This document shows positions 36,166-45,628 of a stretch of 64,000 nt of DNA, one piece after another. A program made the translations under genes and the position numbers. How positions within the stretch are numbered: the first letter of the stretch is position 1; each line of letters starts with the position of its first letter. The stretch comes from Mucilaginibacter aquaedulcis (GTDB lineage: Bacteria; Bacteroidota; Bacteroidia; Sphingobacteriales; Sphingobacteriaceae), in the NCBI RefSeq assembly GCF_030409325.1, contig NZ_JAUFPR010000003.1, forward strand, positions 62,001 to 126,000, given 5' to 3'. The notes under the pieces are model-generated. The model was not told the DNA's origin. It ran no database searches and saw only the letters and a program-made list of their open reading frames with translations.

Positions 36166-36654
36166 TCAGGATGCTTTCCAAGCGCCCAGCAATCTGCGTA
36201 TTATAATGATTTCAGCTACGTGGTACGATTCATGGTCGGCAGCCTGCAATACCTCACGCAGGATATTTTGCCCGTCGCCATGAGGTATCTTTTCAAAAAG
36301 ATCGCCACTTTTTATGAGGTTGATAAACGCGTCTTTGTCGGCTTTTATTTGCTTGACCGATTTGTTCCAGGTTTCATCATCTTTAGGGCTGGTTTCTTTG
36401 GGCCAGTAATCATCGGGCCAGTTTGGCGATTGATGATTGATATCCTTGCTAAATTCCAGCATATCCCATTGGGCAATCCGTATATGCTCAACCAGCTGCC
36501 AAATGCTGTAGGGTAACTTATCCGGTTTTTCTCCCCGCAAGTTACCGGGTAAACCAGCCAGGGCCGTTTCCAGATCGGCATGTGCGTTTCCCCCTTTTAG
36601 CAGGTGAATAAGTTCGTCAATGAGTATCTGATGTTCGTTATTTGCTGTTTTCAT
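36166..36654 (-). CDS. DinB-family protein
   Basis: A 162-residue protein of the DinB/YfiT four-helix-bundle family. The metal-site histidines fit LVEHIRIAQWDMLEF (His about 56) and DHESYHVAEIII (His 144 and 148 region). Members are metal-binding enzymes, some thiol transferases; the substrate is unknown. The frame is open upstream to 36741, which would add 29 residues not typical of the family, so ATG at 36654 is preferred. Confidence 0.85.
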   Translation of the reverse strand: MKTANNEHQILIDELIHLLKGGNAHADLETALAGLPGNLRGEKPDKLPYSIWQLVEHIRIAQWDMLEFSKDINHQSPNWPDDYWPKETSPKDDETWNKSVKQIKADKDAFINLIKSGDLFEKIPHGDGQNILREVLQAADHESYHVAEIIIIRRLLGAWKAS

Positions 36655-36741
36655 AGTACATAAGGTAACAAATTTATCGCCCGATTGATTTATGTGATCT
36701 AAATGTTTTAAGTTTATCCGGGCATTTAATTTCATAATCAC

Positions 36742-38523
36742 GTGATAAAAAATATCATCTTAAAACTGTTTTTGGCTGTTGCAATATTTATGGCCGCGTT
36801 TACCGGCTGTAAAAAAGACAGCGGCGGCGGAGGCCCTTTGCTGGGTAAAGACAACGCTGCTTTTACCATTTATGAAAACAACTTTCTGGAAGCATTATGG
36901 AAATTAAATCCTGATTGGGCAACATCGGTTGGGTATCATAAATATGATAGCCTACTATATATTCCAAATGAGCAAAATCGCCAGAAAATGCTCGACTTTG
37001 CCAAATTTCAGATCGACTCGCTAAGCCGTTTTGAAATAACCACCCTGAGCGAAGCTAACCGCATTGATTATAAAATGATGCAGAATCAGATGGAATATGC
37101 CCAATGGCAAATTCAGCAGCTTAAGGCCTACGAGTGGGATCCATCATCATACAACGTGGTAGGCACCTTCGCCTATATATTAAATGAACATTATGCGCCT
37201 TTAGCTAAACGTCTGCGTAATTTTTATCAGCGCATGGCCGAAGTTCCGCTTTATTACAAAGACGCCGAAAAGCAGATCAAAAACCCGGTTGCGGAGCTTA
37301 CCAGCCTGGCTATTGAACAAAACCTGGGCGGCCTCAGCGTAATTGAAAAAGACTTTGCAGATTCGTTAAAGAAAACCGACATCCCCAAGGCCGAGCAAAA
37401 ATTAATGACCGACAGAGCTGCCACCGCCGCGCAAGCCATAAAGGGTTATACCGATTGGTTAAAAGCTTTGAAAAATGATCATCCGCGCAGTTTCAGGCTG
37501 GGTAAAGATCTTTATGAAGATAAATTCAAGTATGAAATAGTATCGGCCAGTAATGCCCAGCAGGTTTACAATGCCGCGCTTAAACGTAAAAAATACATCC
37601 ATGGCGAAATGGCTAAAATAAGCCGCCAGCTGTGGCCTAAATATTTTGGCAGCAAAGCTATTCCTGCCGATACGCTTGCATTAGTTAGCGCTATGATCGA
37701 TACACTATCATCCAAACATGTGAAGCCTGATGATTTTCAATCGGCCATTGTACAGCTTATTCCTAAGTTGAATGATTTTGTAAAAACTAAAGACCTGCTA
37801 ACGCTTGATCCGTCAAAACCATTGATCATCCGTAAGGAACCTGGCTACATGGCTGGTGTCGCGGGTGCATCCATGAGCGGTCCAGGCCCATATGATAAAG
37901 ACGGTAACTCTTACTATAACGTTGGCAGTTTAGCCAGCTGGAGCCCCGAGAAAGCCGAAAGCTACCTACGTGAGTACAACCAATACATTATACAGATATT
38001 AAGTATTCATGAGGCCGTACCAGGCCATTATGTACAAGGTGTTTACGCCAACAAGGCGCCAAGCATCATTAAATCGGTTTTTGGTAACGGAGCTATGAAT
38101 GAGGGCTGGGCAGTATACGCAGAAGAAATGATGCTTGATAACCGCTACGGTAACAATGAGCCCGAAATGAGGCTGATGTGGTATAAATGGCACCTGCGTT
38201 CGGTTTGTAATACCATATTGGATTATAGTGTACACAGTGGCAACATGACCAAAGAACAGGCCATTAAAATGCTCACTAACGAAGCTTTCCAGCAACAGGC
38301 CGAGGCTGAAGGCAAATGGAAAAGGGTAAGTGTAAGCAGCGTGCAGCTAACCAGTTACTACACCGGTTACAAAGAGATCATTGATCTGCGCGATGCCTAC
38401 AAAACCAAAATGGATGATAAGTACAAACTGAAAGAATTTAACGAGAAGTTTTTAAGCTATGGCAGCGCCCCGGTTAAGTTTATAAAAGAGGCTATGCTGG
38501 CTAAACCGCCTGCAAAAAAGTAG
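36742..38523 (+). CDS. DUF885-family metallopeptidase, lipoprotein
   Basis: A 593-residue exported protein starting at GTG, with a signal peptide and lipobox FTGCKKDSGGGG (Cys about 23), so it is probably a lipoprotein. The DUF885 domain shows the zinc motif HEAVPGHY (HExxxH) with NEGWAVYAEE downstream as the third-ligand region. DUF885 proteins are thought to be zinc peptidases or esterases; the substrate is unknown. Length matches the family. Confidence 0.88.
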   Translation: MIKNIILKLFLAVAIFMAAFTGCKKDSGGGGPLLGKDNAAFTIYENNFLEALWKLNPDWATSVGYHKYDSLLYIPNEQNRQKMLDFAKFQIDSLSRFEITTLSEANRIDYKMMQNQMEYAQWQIQQLKAYEWDPSSYNVVGTFAYILNEHYAPLAKRLRNFYQRMAEVPLYYKDAEKQIKNPVAELTSLAIEQNLGGLSVIEKDFADSLKKTDIPKAEQKLMTDRAATAAQAIKGYTDWLKALKNDHPRSFRLGKDLYEDKFKYEIVSASNAQQVYNAALKRKKYIHGEMAKISRQLWPKYFGSKAIPADTLALVSAMIDTLSSKHVKPDDFQSAIVQLIPKLNDFVKTKDLLTLDPSKPLIIRKEPGYMAGVAGASMSGPGPYDKDGNSYYNVGSLASWSPEKAESYLREYNQYIIQILSIHEAVPGHYVQGVYANKAPSIIKSVFGNGAMNEGWAVYAEEMMLDNRYGNNEPEMRLMWYKWHLRSVCNTILDYSVHSGNMTKEQAIKMLTNEAFQQQAEAEGKWKRVSVSSVQLTSYYTGYKEIIDLRDAYKTKMDDKYKLKEFNEKFLSYGSAPVKFIKEAMLAKPPAKK

Positions 38524-38629
38524 TAATATCTTATGGTGAAAGGCTGAAAAAAAGAGATAGCCCATGAGAAATAAAAACCCATGGACTATGAACCATAAGC
38601 CATCACCCATGAACTATCAAAGTCTTTTT

Positions 38630-38881
38630 TTACTGTGCGTAATGATTTTTTATTTGATGTGCAAGCTGGGTCATAATGTTATCTTCCAGCTTGCCCCGGC
38701 AACAAACAATGCTGCTTCTCTGCCTGTCATAATTAACTTCTGCTATAACTCTACCCTGATCAACCACGCGGAATCTTCCAGCCTCCCTATTGGGTAAAAC
38801 AGCTACAATACGTTCATCATCCTTGAAATTGATCAATACATGAAACTGATGCTGCGGTATAAATGCTATTTGCTGTAACAT
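38630..38881 (-). CDS. Small hypothetical protein
   Basis: An 83-residue protein (MLQQIAFIPQHQFHVLINFK...) of unknown function. The sequence is mixed and well-folded looking, with no membrane segment: FHVLINFKDDERIVAVLPN, GRFRVVDQGRVIAEVNYDRQ. No family recognised. It is in the opposite strand from its neighbours and stands alone. Composition supports a real gene over the shadow frame on the plus strand. Confidence 0.6.
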   Translation of the reverse strand: MLQQIAFIPQHQFHVLINFKDDERIVAVLPNREAGRFRVVDQGRVIAEVNYDRQRSSIVCCRGKLEDNIMTQLAHQIKNHYAQ

Positions 38882-39047
38882 AAAAACCCCCTTTCAATCG
38901 TTAACTTGTGTAGTAAAGTGTGTAAAAAAATGTAAAGCCCACTGATTACTATAAAGTTAACGAAATTACTTTTAAATAATTGTTATAATTTATTGTAATT
39001 TTTTGCGCAAATATTATAATACCTTTAGCCGCCATAATAACTACCTC

Positions 39048-39968
39048 ATGAAATATATTATCAGCTCATTTTTAGTAATATTTATAGGTTTTTCATGCCA
39101 GGCGCAAAAATTAAAGCTGGCCCTCAGTTTAATAAAAGGTAATACTTATACCATGGTCACCAATACTACGTCGGCCATTAAGCAAACTGTGAACGGGCAG
39201 GCCAACAATGTGAACCTTACCATAACCGGCACCACGGCGTTCAAAGTGCTTAATGTTGATGATTCCCTGTATTACATGGAGGTTAATTATAAAAACGTAA
39301 GCATGAAAATGCAGCTGCCCACGGGCCCGCTCAATTTTGATTCGCAAAAGAAGGATCCGAACGATGTAATGTCATCTATGCTGGCCGGTATTGTGAATAA
39401 ACCATTTACGGCCACATTAACCAAAAGCGGCAGGGTGCGCTCGGTAGAGAATGTAGAAAATATGATATCATCTGTTTTAGATGGATATACACAAATACAG
39501 GGCCCTCAAAAAGATCAGATCAAAGAACAGTTTATCCAATCGTTTGGCGCAAAGGCCCTTAAAGGAAGCATCGAGCTCTCGACCGCGCTTTTTCCGGAAA
39601 CCCCGGTATCAAAAAACGATAAATGGACGATAAACACCATGCTCGAGAGTGCCATGACCGCCAAGGTAACCACCGTTTACCAACTTACAGATATAACACC
39701 TACCAGCTATGCCATACATGGTGATGGCAAAATAGAATCGGCCGGCGACGGCGATTTTAAGCAGGTGAATGGCATGCCCATGAAATATCATGTAACTGGC
39801 ACTATGGTAGCCGATATTAAAGCAGATAAGACTACAGGCTGGGTAAGCGAATCAAAAATAAAGCAATCATTAAGCGGCACTGTTGAAATTAAAGACAATC
39901 CTAAAATTCCGGGAGGGATAGTGTTCCCGATGAGCGTAGTGAACGAAACTGTAAGTGCGGATAAGTAA
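39048..39968 (+). CDS. Exported protein of the DUF6263 type
   Basis: A 306-residue exported protein with signal peptide MKYIISSFLVIFIGFSCQAQ. The pattern KLKLALSLIKGNTYTMVTNT, KPFTATLTKSGRVRSVENV, FIQSFGAKALKG and the ending GIVFPMSVVNETV fits DUF6263 (a beta-rich, all-periplasmic protein of unknown role). The frame is open 15 codons upstream to 39003, but the start at 39048 begins exactly at the signal peptide. It is a single-gene unit. Confidence 0.8.
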   Translation: MKYIISSFLVIFIGFSCQAQKLKLALSLIKGNTYTMVTNTTSAIKQTVNGQANNVNLTITGTTAFKVLNVDDSLYYMEVNYKNVSMKMQLPTGPLNFDSQKKDPNDVMSSMLAGIVNKPFTATLTKSGRVRSVENVENMISSVLDGYTQIQGPQKDQIKEQFIQSFGAKALKGSIELSTALFPETPVSKNDKWTINTMLESAMTAKVTTVYQLTDITPTSYAIHGDGKIESAGDGDFKQVNGMPMKYHVTGTMVADIKADKTTGWVSESKIKQSLSGTVEIKDNPKIPGGIVFPMSVVNETVSADK

Positions 39969-40052
39969 ATTGTCAGTTGTTGGTTATTGTATAAGTTGAG
40001 CTATTTTGCATAAATTACATATATTGCAAATAGCCATTGAACCGATGACCAA

Positions 40053-40082
40053 TTGAACTAATAAAGCAATTTACTAACTTCG
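40053..40082 (+). promoter_or_regulatory. Promoter of ligA
   Basis: TTG (40053-40055), 19 bp, then TAACTTCG (40075-40082), one base off the TAnnTTTG box. The box ends 5 bp before the ligA start, so the leader would be very short. Confidence 0.5.
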
Positions 40083-40087
40083 CACCT

Positions 40088-42100
40088 ATGTCACCAGCCG
40101 AAGCTAAAAAACAGATCCTGGCTTTAACAAGCGAACTAAAACAGCACAATTACAACTACTATGTGCTGGCCATGCCTACAATTAATGATTATGATTTTGA
40201 TCAGAAACTGGAGCAGCTTAACAAACTGGAAAAGGGATTTCCGGAGTTTGCAGATCCCGACTCACCTACACAAAGGGTAGGCGGCGATATCACCAAGGAA
40301 TTTGTAACTGTTAGGCACCGGTGGCCCATGCTATCATTGGGCAACACTTATAACGAACAGGAGTTATTTGATTTTGACCAGCGCATCCGCAAGGCCATTG
40401 GCGATAATTTTGAGTACGTGTGCGAGCTTAAGTTTGATGGCCTATCCATGAGCTTAACCTATGAAGATGGCAAACTGGTACATGCCGTTACCCGCGGCGA
40501 CGGTGTTCAGGGTGATGAGGTAACTACCAACGTACGCACTATAAATACCATTCCTAAGCGCCTGCACGAAGGCAATTACCCGAACTATTTTGATATACGC
40601 GGCGAAGTTTTTATGCATCGCAAGGCCTTTGAGCGCCTTAATAACGAACGCCTGGAAAACGGCGAGGTAGCTTACGCCAACCCGCGCAATTTTGCTTCAG
40701 GCACCATCAAAATGCAGGATTCGGCCGAGGTTGCTAAACGTCCGTTGGATTGCTTTCTGTATTTCCTGTACACCGAAAAACCGGTATTTAAAACCCATTG
40801 GGAAAGCCTGCAAGCCGTTAAAAACTGGGGCTTCCATACTAATGAGCATAGTCGCTTATGCAGTAATATCGACGAGGTATTACAATTCATAGCCAAATGG
40901 GATAAAGACCGCTTTGGACTCAGCTATGATATTGATGGTATAGTGATCAAGGTTAATAACTATTCGCAACAGCAGGAGCTTGGCTTCACCGCCAAATCAC
41001 CGCGCTGGGCAATATCCTATAAATTTAAAGCCGAGCGGGTTGAAACCGAACTGCTGAGTGTAAGCTACCAGGTTGGCCGTACGGGGGCAGTAACACCGGT
41101 TGCTAATTTGAAACCTGTATTACTGGCCGGTACTACCGTAAAGCGCGCCACCCTGCACAACGCCAACGAGATCATCAGGCTTGATCTGCATGAGGGCGAC
41201 ACCGTATTTGTAGAAAAAGGCGGCGAGATCATCCCGAAGATCATCAGCGTAAATCCTGAAAAGCGGGCTCAAAATGCTGTTCCTGTAGTTTACCGCACCA
41301 CCTGCCCTGCCTGTAACACCCATCTGGAACGTAAGGAAGGCGAAGCTGCTTTCTATTGCCCTAATGATGAGGGCTGCCCGCCACAGATAGTAGGTAAAAT
41401 GCAGCACTTTATTGGCCGTAAAGCCATGAACATTGATGGCCTTGGCGATGAAACCATCGAAACGCTGTATTCTCGCGGATATATCAGGCATATTAGCGAT
41501 ATTTATAAACTACATACCCGTGCCGATGAACTGAAGCAGATGGGGCGCTTTGGCGATAAATCAATCAACAACATGCTGGAGGGTATTGAAAAGTCAAAGC
41601 AGATGCCTTTTGAAAAAGTGTTGTTTGGCCTGGGTATACGTTATATTGGCGAAACCGTTGCCAAAAAACTGGCCATACACTTTAAATCAATCGACGGGCT
41701 AATAGCTGCCACTCAGGAAGAACTGGTTGCTGCCGATGAAATTGGCGAACGCATTGCACAAAGCATCATTGAATATTTCAGCACTGAGCAGCATCATCAG
41801 GAAATTGAAAAGTTAAAAGAACTGGGCCTGCAATTTGTTGTGGAAGAAAAAGAGGTTAAACTGGCCAGCGAAAAATTAGCCGGACAAAGTTTCATCATAT
41901 CGGGCGTATTTGAAAAATACTCTCGCGATGAGCTTAAGGATATTATTGAACAAAATGGTGGTAAAATATTAAGCAGTATATCGGCCAAACTCAACTATCT
42001 GGTTGCAGGTGATAATATGGGTCCTGCTAAGTTAGAAAAAGCACAAAAACTGAATATCCCAATCATCAGCGACGAAGAATTACTGGCAATGATCGGATAA
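40088..42100 (+). CDS. ligA: NAD-dependent DNA ligase
   Basis: A 670-residue enzyme with the full LigA layout: Ia domain, the adenylation domain with the nucleophile K115 in CELKFDGLSM, an OB domain (about 320-400), the Cys4 zinc finger (CPACNTHLE and FYCPNDEGCP), helix-hairpin-helix repeats (about 440-580, e.g. GLGDETIETLYSRG) and a C-terminal BRCT domain (about 595-670). It seals nicks in replication and repair using NAD+. Length is normal. Its promoter box (40075-40082) lies just before the start. Confidence 0.97.
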   Translation: MSPAEAKKQILALTSELKQHNYNYYVLAMPTINDYDFDQKLEQLNKLEKGFPEFADPDSPTQRVGGDITKEFVTVRHRWPMLSLGNTYNEQELFDFDQRIRKAIGDNFEYVCELKFDGLSMSLTYEDGKLVHAVTRGDGVQGDEVTTNVRTINTIPKRLHEGNYPNYFDIRGEVFMHRKAFERLNNERLENGEVAYANPRNFASGTIKMQDSAEVAKRPLDCFLYFLYTEKPVFKTHWESLQAVKNWGFHTNEHSRLCSNIDEVLQFIAKWDKDRFGLSYDIDGIVIKVNNYSQQQELGFTAKSPRWAISYKFKAERVETELLSVSYQVGRTGAVTPVANLKPVLLAGTTVKRATLHNANEIIRLDLHEGDTVFVEKGGEIIPKIISVNPEKRAQNAVPVVYRTTCPACNTHLERKEGEAAFYCPNDEGCPPQIVGKMQHFIGRKAMNIDGLGDETIETLYSRGYIRHISDIYKLHTRADELKQMGRFGDKSINNMLEGIEKSKQMPFEKVLFGLGIRYIGETVAKKLAIHFKSIDGLIAATQEELVAADEIGERIAQSIIEYFSTEQHHQEIEKLKELGLQFVVEEKEVKLASEKLAGQSFIISGVFEKYSRDELKDIIEQNGGKILSSISAKLNYLVAGDNMGPAKLEKAQKLNIPIISDEELLAMIG

Positions 42101-42140
42101 CACATTAATAATAAGGTAATTAAATATTTTAAAAAAATAT

Positions 42141-42148
42141 TATCTTTG
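42141..42148 (+). promoter_or_regulatory. -7 promoter box
   Basis: TATCTTTG, a perfect TAnnTTTG match, 75 bp upstream of the small cysteine-rich gene, giving a leader of about 70 nt. No clear -33 element. Confidence 0.5.
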
Positions 42149-42223
42149 CAAAACCAAACACACTTTAATTACGTAATTCCCATACGTAGTAGTAAAATAA
42201 TCTTTTATAAAAAATACTTTTAG

Positions 42224-42451
42224 ATGGGGTCTTTTATTGAAATACAAAAAAATATTAATTGTGAACCTTGCAAAGAGTGTGGAGCCAGGCCTGTAATTGA
42301 ACAGGTAAAAGGAGGCTTCTTAGTGCGCTGCCCAAAAGATCAGCATCACTATAAAACTAAAATAGGCTTGGTTAATATCGAAGACTGGAATCTGAAAAAC
42401 AGAGTTCACCCTCCCCTTGGTGACGCAAAAAGTCCTCAAAAAGCATCCTAA
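42224..42451 (+). CDS. Small zinc-ribbon-like protein
   Basis: A 75-residue protein, MGSFIEIQKNINCEPCKECG, with a C-x2-C-x2-C arrangement followed by RPVIEQVKGGFLVRCPKDQH (C-x-x-x-x-H). The cysteine/histidine spacing suggests a small metal-binding ribbon. I do not recognise a named family. Supported by a consensus -7 box and a leader, and by the low-entropy conserved look of its centre. The C-terminal 20 residues are Pro/Lys-rich and may be disordered. Confidence 0.6.
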   Translation: MGSFIEIQKNINCEPCKECGARPVIEQVKGGFLVRCPKDQHHYKTKIGLVNIEDWNLKNRVHPPLGDAKSPQKAS

Positions 42452-42770
42452 ATATATATATATGTGTTTAAAGCTTACCCCCACTTGGGTGCAGGCCTGC
42501 AATATCTAAACATCAGGTTTATTACAGTACGTCGTTCATCAGCGGCATCAATATCAAATTGGCAATCAGGCTGAGGATAAGTTTATAATTTAGTGTCAAG
42601 CAGTTAGAACCAGGGATTATGATTCCCCCTTTGAGTTTTGAATGTTTTATATTCGATGCTGAATACATGGTAATAAACCTGAGTATTTTATACAAATTTG
42701 GCAAATACTTGATACCCGATACCAGCTACTTGCTACGAACTCACTATATTAGCATCCTTTAATTTTACTC
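42452..42770. other. Gap between small gene and dapA
   Basis: 319 bp with no supported gene. It holds ATATATATAT after the small gene's stop, a palindrome-rich bit (GGGTGCAGGCCTGCA near 42488-42502), and at 42703-42740 a TACTTGATACCCGATACCAG motif related to the repeat after ftsA (51621-51687). A minus-strand frame at 42522-42704 has weak composition and was not accepted. Confidence 0.5.
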
Positions 42771-43649
42771 ATGAATATATTTTACGGAACAGGGGTAGCC
42801 ATGGTGACCCCTTTTCAGGCGGATGGTCAAGTTGACTACGAAGGTTTAAAAAACCTTATTGAACATTTGATTGATGGCGGGGTGCAATACCTGGTATCAT
42901 TAGGTACAACCGGCGAAAGCGCTACATTGAATGCCGATGAGCGAAAGCAGGTTTGGGCATTTACGGCAAAGGTTGTAAATAAGCGTGTTCCGCTGGTTGC
43001 AGGTATAGGTGGTAATAACACCCATGAAGTTGTTGAGCAAGTAAAAGAATTTAATACCGAGGGTTATGATGCTATACTTTCATCAAGCCCGCATTACAAC
43101 AAACCTACGCAGGAAGGCATTTACCAGCACTATAAAGCTATAGCGCAGGCTGCACCGCTACCTATCATTTTATATAACGTACCCAGCCGTACAGGCAGCA
43201 CCATAGCTGCTGAAACAACAGTGCGCCTGGCCCGTGATTTTAAAAACATTATAGCTATAAAAGAAGCATCGGGCAATTTTGACCTGTTTAACCAATTGAT
43301 GCGTGATAAACCAGAGGAGTTCATGGTAATATCAGGCGATGATCCGGTTACTTTGCCGATGATGGCTCTTGGGGCGGTTGGCGTAATATCAGTAATTGGT
43401 AATGCTTTGCCTAAGCCGCTGTCGGCCATGGTGCAGCTATTGCTGAACAACGACTACAAGCAGGCTCAAAAGATACACAGCAGCCTTATTGAATTTACGA
43501 GGTTAATGTTTGTTCAGGGTAACCCGGCAGGTGCTAAAAACGCCCTGAAGCATTTAGGTGTTTGCGGCGAAACACTCAGGTTGCCCCTTGTACCGGTAAG
43601 CAGCGGTATTGCAGAGGCCATAAAGAAGGAAACGCAAAAATTAGCATAA
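42771..43649 (+). CDS. dapA: 4-hydroxy-tetrahydrodipicolinate synthase
   Basis: A 292-residue TIM-barrel enzyme. Hallmarks are SLGTTGESATL (about 43-53), the catalytic tyrosine Y135 in ILYNVPSRTG and the Schiff-base lysine K164 in IAIKEASGNF. It condenses pyruvate with aspartate semialdehyde, the first step of the lysine/diaminopimelate branch, feeding meso-DAP to MurE in the dcw cluster. Length is normal. A terminator follows at 43652-43685. Confidence 0.97.
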   Translation: MNIFYGTGVAMVTPFQADGQVDYEGLKNLIEHLIDGGVQYLVSLGTTGESATLNADERKQVWAFTAKVVNKRVPLVAGIGGNNTHEVVEQVKEFNTEGYDAILSSSPHYNKPTQEGIYQHYKAIAQAAPLPIILYNVPSRTGSTIAAETTVRLARDFKNIIAIKEASGNFDLFNQLMRDKPEEFMVISGDDPVTLPMMALGAVGVISVIGNALPKPLSAMVQLLLNNDYKQAQKIHSSLIEFTRLMFVQGNPAGAKNALKHLGVCGETLRLPLVPVSSGIAEAIKKETQKLA

Positions 43650-43651
43650 AC

Positions 43652-43685
43652 AAAAAACCCGGTTACTAACTAACCGGGTTTTTTA
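43652..43685. terminator. Bidirectional terminator
   Basis: AAAAAACCCGGTTA and TAACCGGGTTTTTT stems between convergent dapA and the histone-like gene; A and T runs make it usable on both strands. Confidence 0.88.
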
Positions 43686-43705
43686 TTGGAATAATAAAAA
43701 TCTTA

Positions 43706-43885
43706 CTAAGCTTCTTTATTTTTCGCTTCCTGTACTTCCAAACGGATAGCCTGAGCCAGGTTTTTAAGATCTTGCATGCCTTTACGAACACGGGTTCCGG
43801 CAGCGCTGTTTCCTTTGTTGTAGAATTTGTCGGCGTCGGCCTCCAAAGATGCTACAAGCTCTTTTACTTCAGTAAATTTTTTCAT
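43706..43885 (-). CDS. Histone H1-like (Hc1-type) DNA-binding protein
   Basis: A 59-residue protein that starts MKKFTEVKELVASLEADADK and continues FYNKGNSAAGTRVRKGMQDL, ending in a charged Lys/Glu-rich helix (EVQEAKNKEA). The short AAGTRVRKGMQ core is the signature of the Bacteroidota histone H1-like proteins, which bind DNA and are thought to shape the nucleoid. It is preceded by a strong ribosome site (AAGGAG, 6-11 bp before ATG), unusual in this phylum. The gene is too short for a 60-codon cut-off but the pattern is clear. It shares the dapA terminator. Confidence 0.85.
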   Translation of the reverse strand: MKKFTEVKELVASLEADADKFYNKGNSAAGTRVRKGMQDLKNLAQAIRLEVQEAKNKEA

Positions 43886-44194
43886 TTAATTACTCCTTTT
43901 AAATTATGCGGTTTATTGTTTTAATTTAAGCTAATCTAAAATGTTTTTTTTTAATTAAAAATTTTTGACAAGGAAAAATACTGCCTTAAAAGTGCTTTTT
44001 TTCCACATTTTAAACGCTTTTGTTCCATTTACTTATAATTATACAATATCAAAATCACATATTAAATTTAAATAATCTTATTCATAACATAATATACCTT
44101 AACTATATTTTAACATACCCTTAGTATATTATTAAATAAGATTTAAAGCAACCAAACACATATATTTAATACAATTATTATATATAAATATCTA
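43886..44194. other. Very A/T-rich spacer upstream of histone-like gene and after GH125
   Basis: 309 bp, roughly 80% A+T by eye, without any supported gene. It must hold the promoter of the histone-like gene on the minus strand, but I could not point to a clean TTG/TAnnTTTG pair. One TTTTCCACA at 43999-44007 matches the DnaA-box form but may be chance in such DNA. Confidence 0.5.
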
Positions 44195-45628
44195 TTAAAT
44201 GGTTTTTTGCAATATATCCGGGTAATGCTGATGCGTTTTTATGATCAACTCGCCAAATAAAGTATTGGCCCAGGCAAACCATTTACGGGTAAAATCAGCC
44301 GGATTATCCTTATTGAACGACTCATGCATAAAGCCTGTACCGGCATGTGTGGTTTTTAATAAGCGTAAACACTCTGTAATTTCTTCCTTGTTGCTTGATG
44401 TTAAACCGCGCATAATAATAGCCATTGGCCATATATAGCCTATACCTACGTGCGGGCCGCCAATACCTTCTGCTGCCGTTCCCTTAAAAAAGTATGGGTT
44501 GCTTAAACTCAGTACAAAGCGCCTGGTGTTTTGATACAACGGATCAGTTGCCGGTAATGAATCAAGATAAGGCAATGCCAGCAGGCTTGGCACGTTTGAA
44601 TCGTCCATGAAAAGCTGGTTACCATAACCATCAACCTCAAAGGCTAATATCTTTCCAAATTCAGGATGTTGGGCTACCGCGTATTTTTTCAAGGCGGCAT
44701 CAACTTCGCTGGCCAAAGCCCTGCAAGCTGCTGATGTTGTACTATCGTTACCAATAGTTGCAAACATCTCGGCCATCTGATTCAGGCTGGTTACCGCGAA
44801 ATAGTTTGACGGTATCAGGAAAGGATATATTGTTGCATCATCCGACGGGCGGAAGATAGAGCAGATCAAACCTACAGGTTTAACCGGGTTACCATAACCT
44901 TTGTTAGGAGCGGTATCACTGGCTACCTGTGTTTTACGCTGAAAATAGTATGGCCCTTTGTTTTCTTTACGCTGTTGCTCCTTAAAGGTATTTAAGATGG
45001 TTTTTCCTGCCTTTTGCCAGTTTTCATCAAAAAAGCTGGTGTCGCCGCTTATTTTCCAATAGTTATAAGCCAGCCTTACCGGGTAGCATAATGAGTCGAT
45101 CTCCCATTTACGTTCATGCAGTTCGGGCTTCATAACGGTATGGTCGGTATCCCATTCGCTGCCAGTTGGGCCCTGGTTAAAGGCATTAGCATAAGGATCT
45201 ATCAACACACACTTAGCCTGACGGCTCAAAACTCCCTGAATAAGCTTTTTAAGCGCCGGATCGGTTTTAATGAAGGGCAGATACGGCCAAACCTGCGCAG
45301 ATGAATCGCGCATCCACATGGCGTTAATATCGCCTGTAATTACAAAGGTATCGGGCTTGCCTCCGGCTTCTGAGTAATTTACTGTAGTATCAAGTGTATT
45401 TGGATAGCAATTTTCAAACAACCAGGCCAGTTCAGGATCCTTAATATCCTTTTTAACCTTTTGGATGATGGCTTCAACCGCTTTACTGGTAAATTTCCTG
45501 TCGGCCAATTTTGGTCTTTGGCTTTCAAATGCAGGCAATGTGCTTGCAAATAATGATGGCGTAAGCCCAAGGCTCAAGCCTGCGGTAGCAATGCCGTTTA
45601 ACTTTATAAAATGTCTTCTGGTAAGCAT
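44195..45628 (-). CDS. Glycoside hydrolase family 125 (exo-alpha-1,6-mannosidase-like)
   Basis: A 477-residue exported protein with a Tat-type signal (TRRHFIKLNGIATAGLSLG, about 3-25). The GH125 core shows WMRDSSAQVWPYLPFI, DDSNVPSLLALPYL and KWFAWANTLFGELI, in that order. GH125 enzymes (formerly DUF1237) remove terminal alpha-1,6-linked mannose with inversion. A Tat signal for a Bacteroidota mannosidase is somewhat unusual but not rare. The next plus-strand gene starts 338 bp away. Preceded by an A/T-rich spacer with no gene. Confidence 0.9.
   Translation of the reverse strand: MLTRRHFIKLNGIATAGLSLGLTPSLFASTLPAFESQRPKLADRKFTSKAVEAIIQKVKKDIKDPELAWLFENCYPNTLDTTVNYSEAGGKPDTFVITGDINAMWMRDSSAQVWPYLPFIKTDPALKKLIQGVLSRQAKCVLIDPYANAFNQGPTGSEWDTDHTVMKPELHERKWEIDSLCYPVRLAYNYWKISGDTSFFDENWQKAGKTILNTFKEQQRKENKGPYYFQRKTQVASDTAPNKGYGNPVKPVGLICSIFRPSDDATIYPFLIPSNYFAVTSLNQMAEMFATIGNDSTTSAACRALASEVDAALKKYAVAQHPEFGKILAFEVDGYGNQLFMDDSNVPSLLALPYLDSLPATDPLYQNTRRFVLSLSNPYFFKGTAAEGIGGPHVGIGYIWPMAIIMRGLTSSNKEEITECLRLLKTTHAGTGFMHESFNKDNPADFTRKWFAWANTLFGELIIKTHQHYPDILQKTI

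Noticed and set aside
38564..38797. A plus-strand 77-codon frame overlapping the small gene at 38630
   Set aside because: Its start is in ACCCATGAACC-type repeat DNA and the opposite frame is more protein-like.
42522..42704. A 60-codon minus-strand frame before dapA with a hydrophobic end
   Set aside because: Weak composition, no ribosome site or promoter; part of it overlaps a dispersed repeat.
43999..44007. A single DnaA-box match in the A/T-rich spacer
   Set aside because: One match to a degenerate 9-mer in very A/T-rich DNA is expected by chance, unlike the three clustered boxes at 51554-51600.
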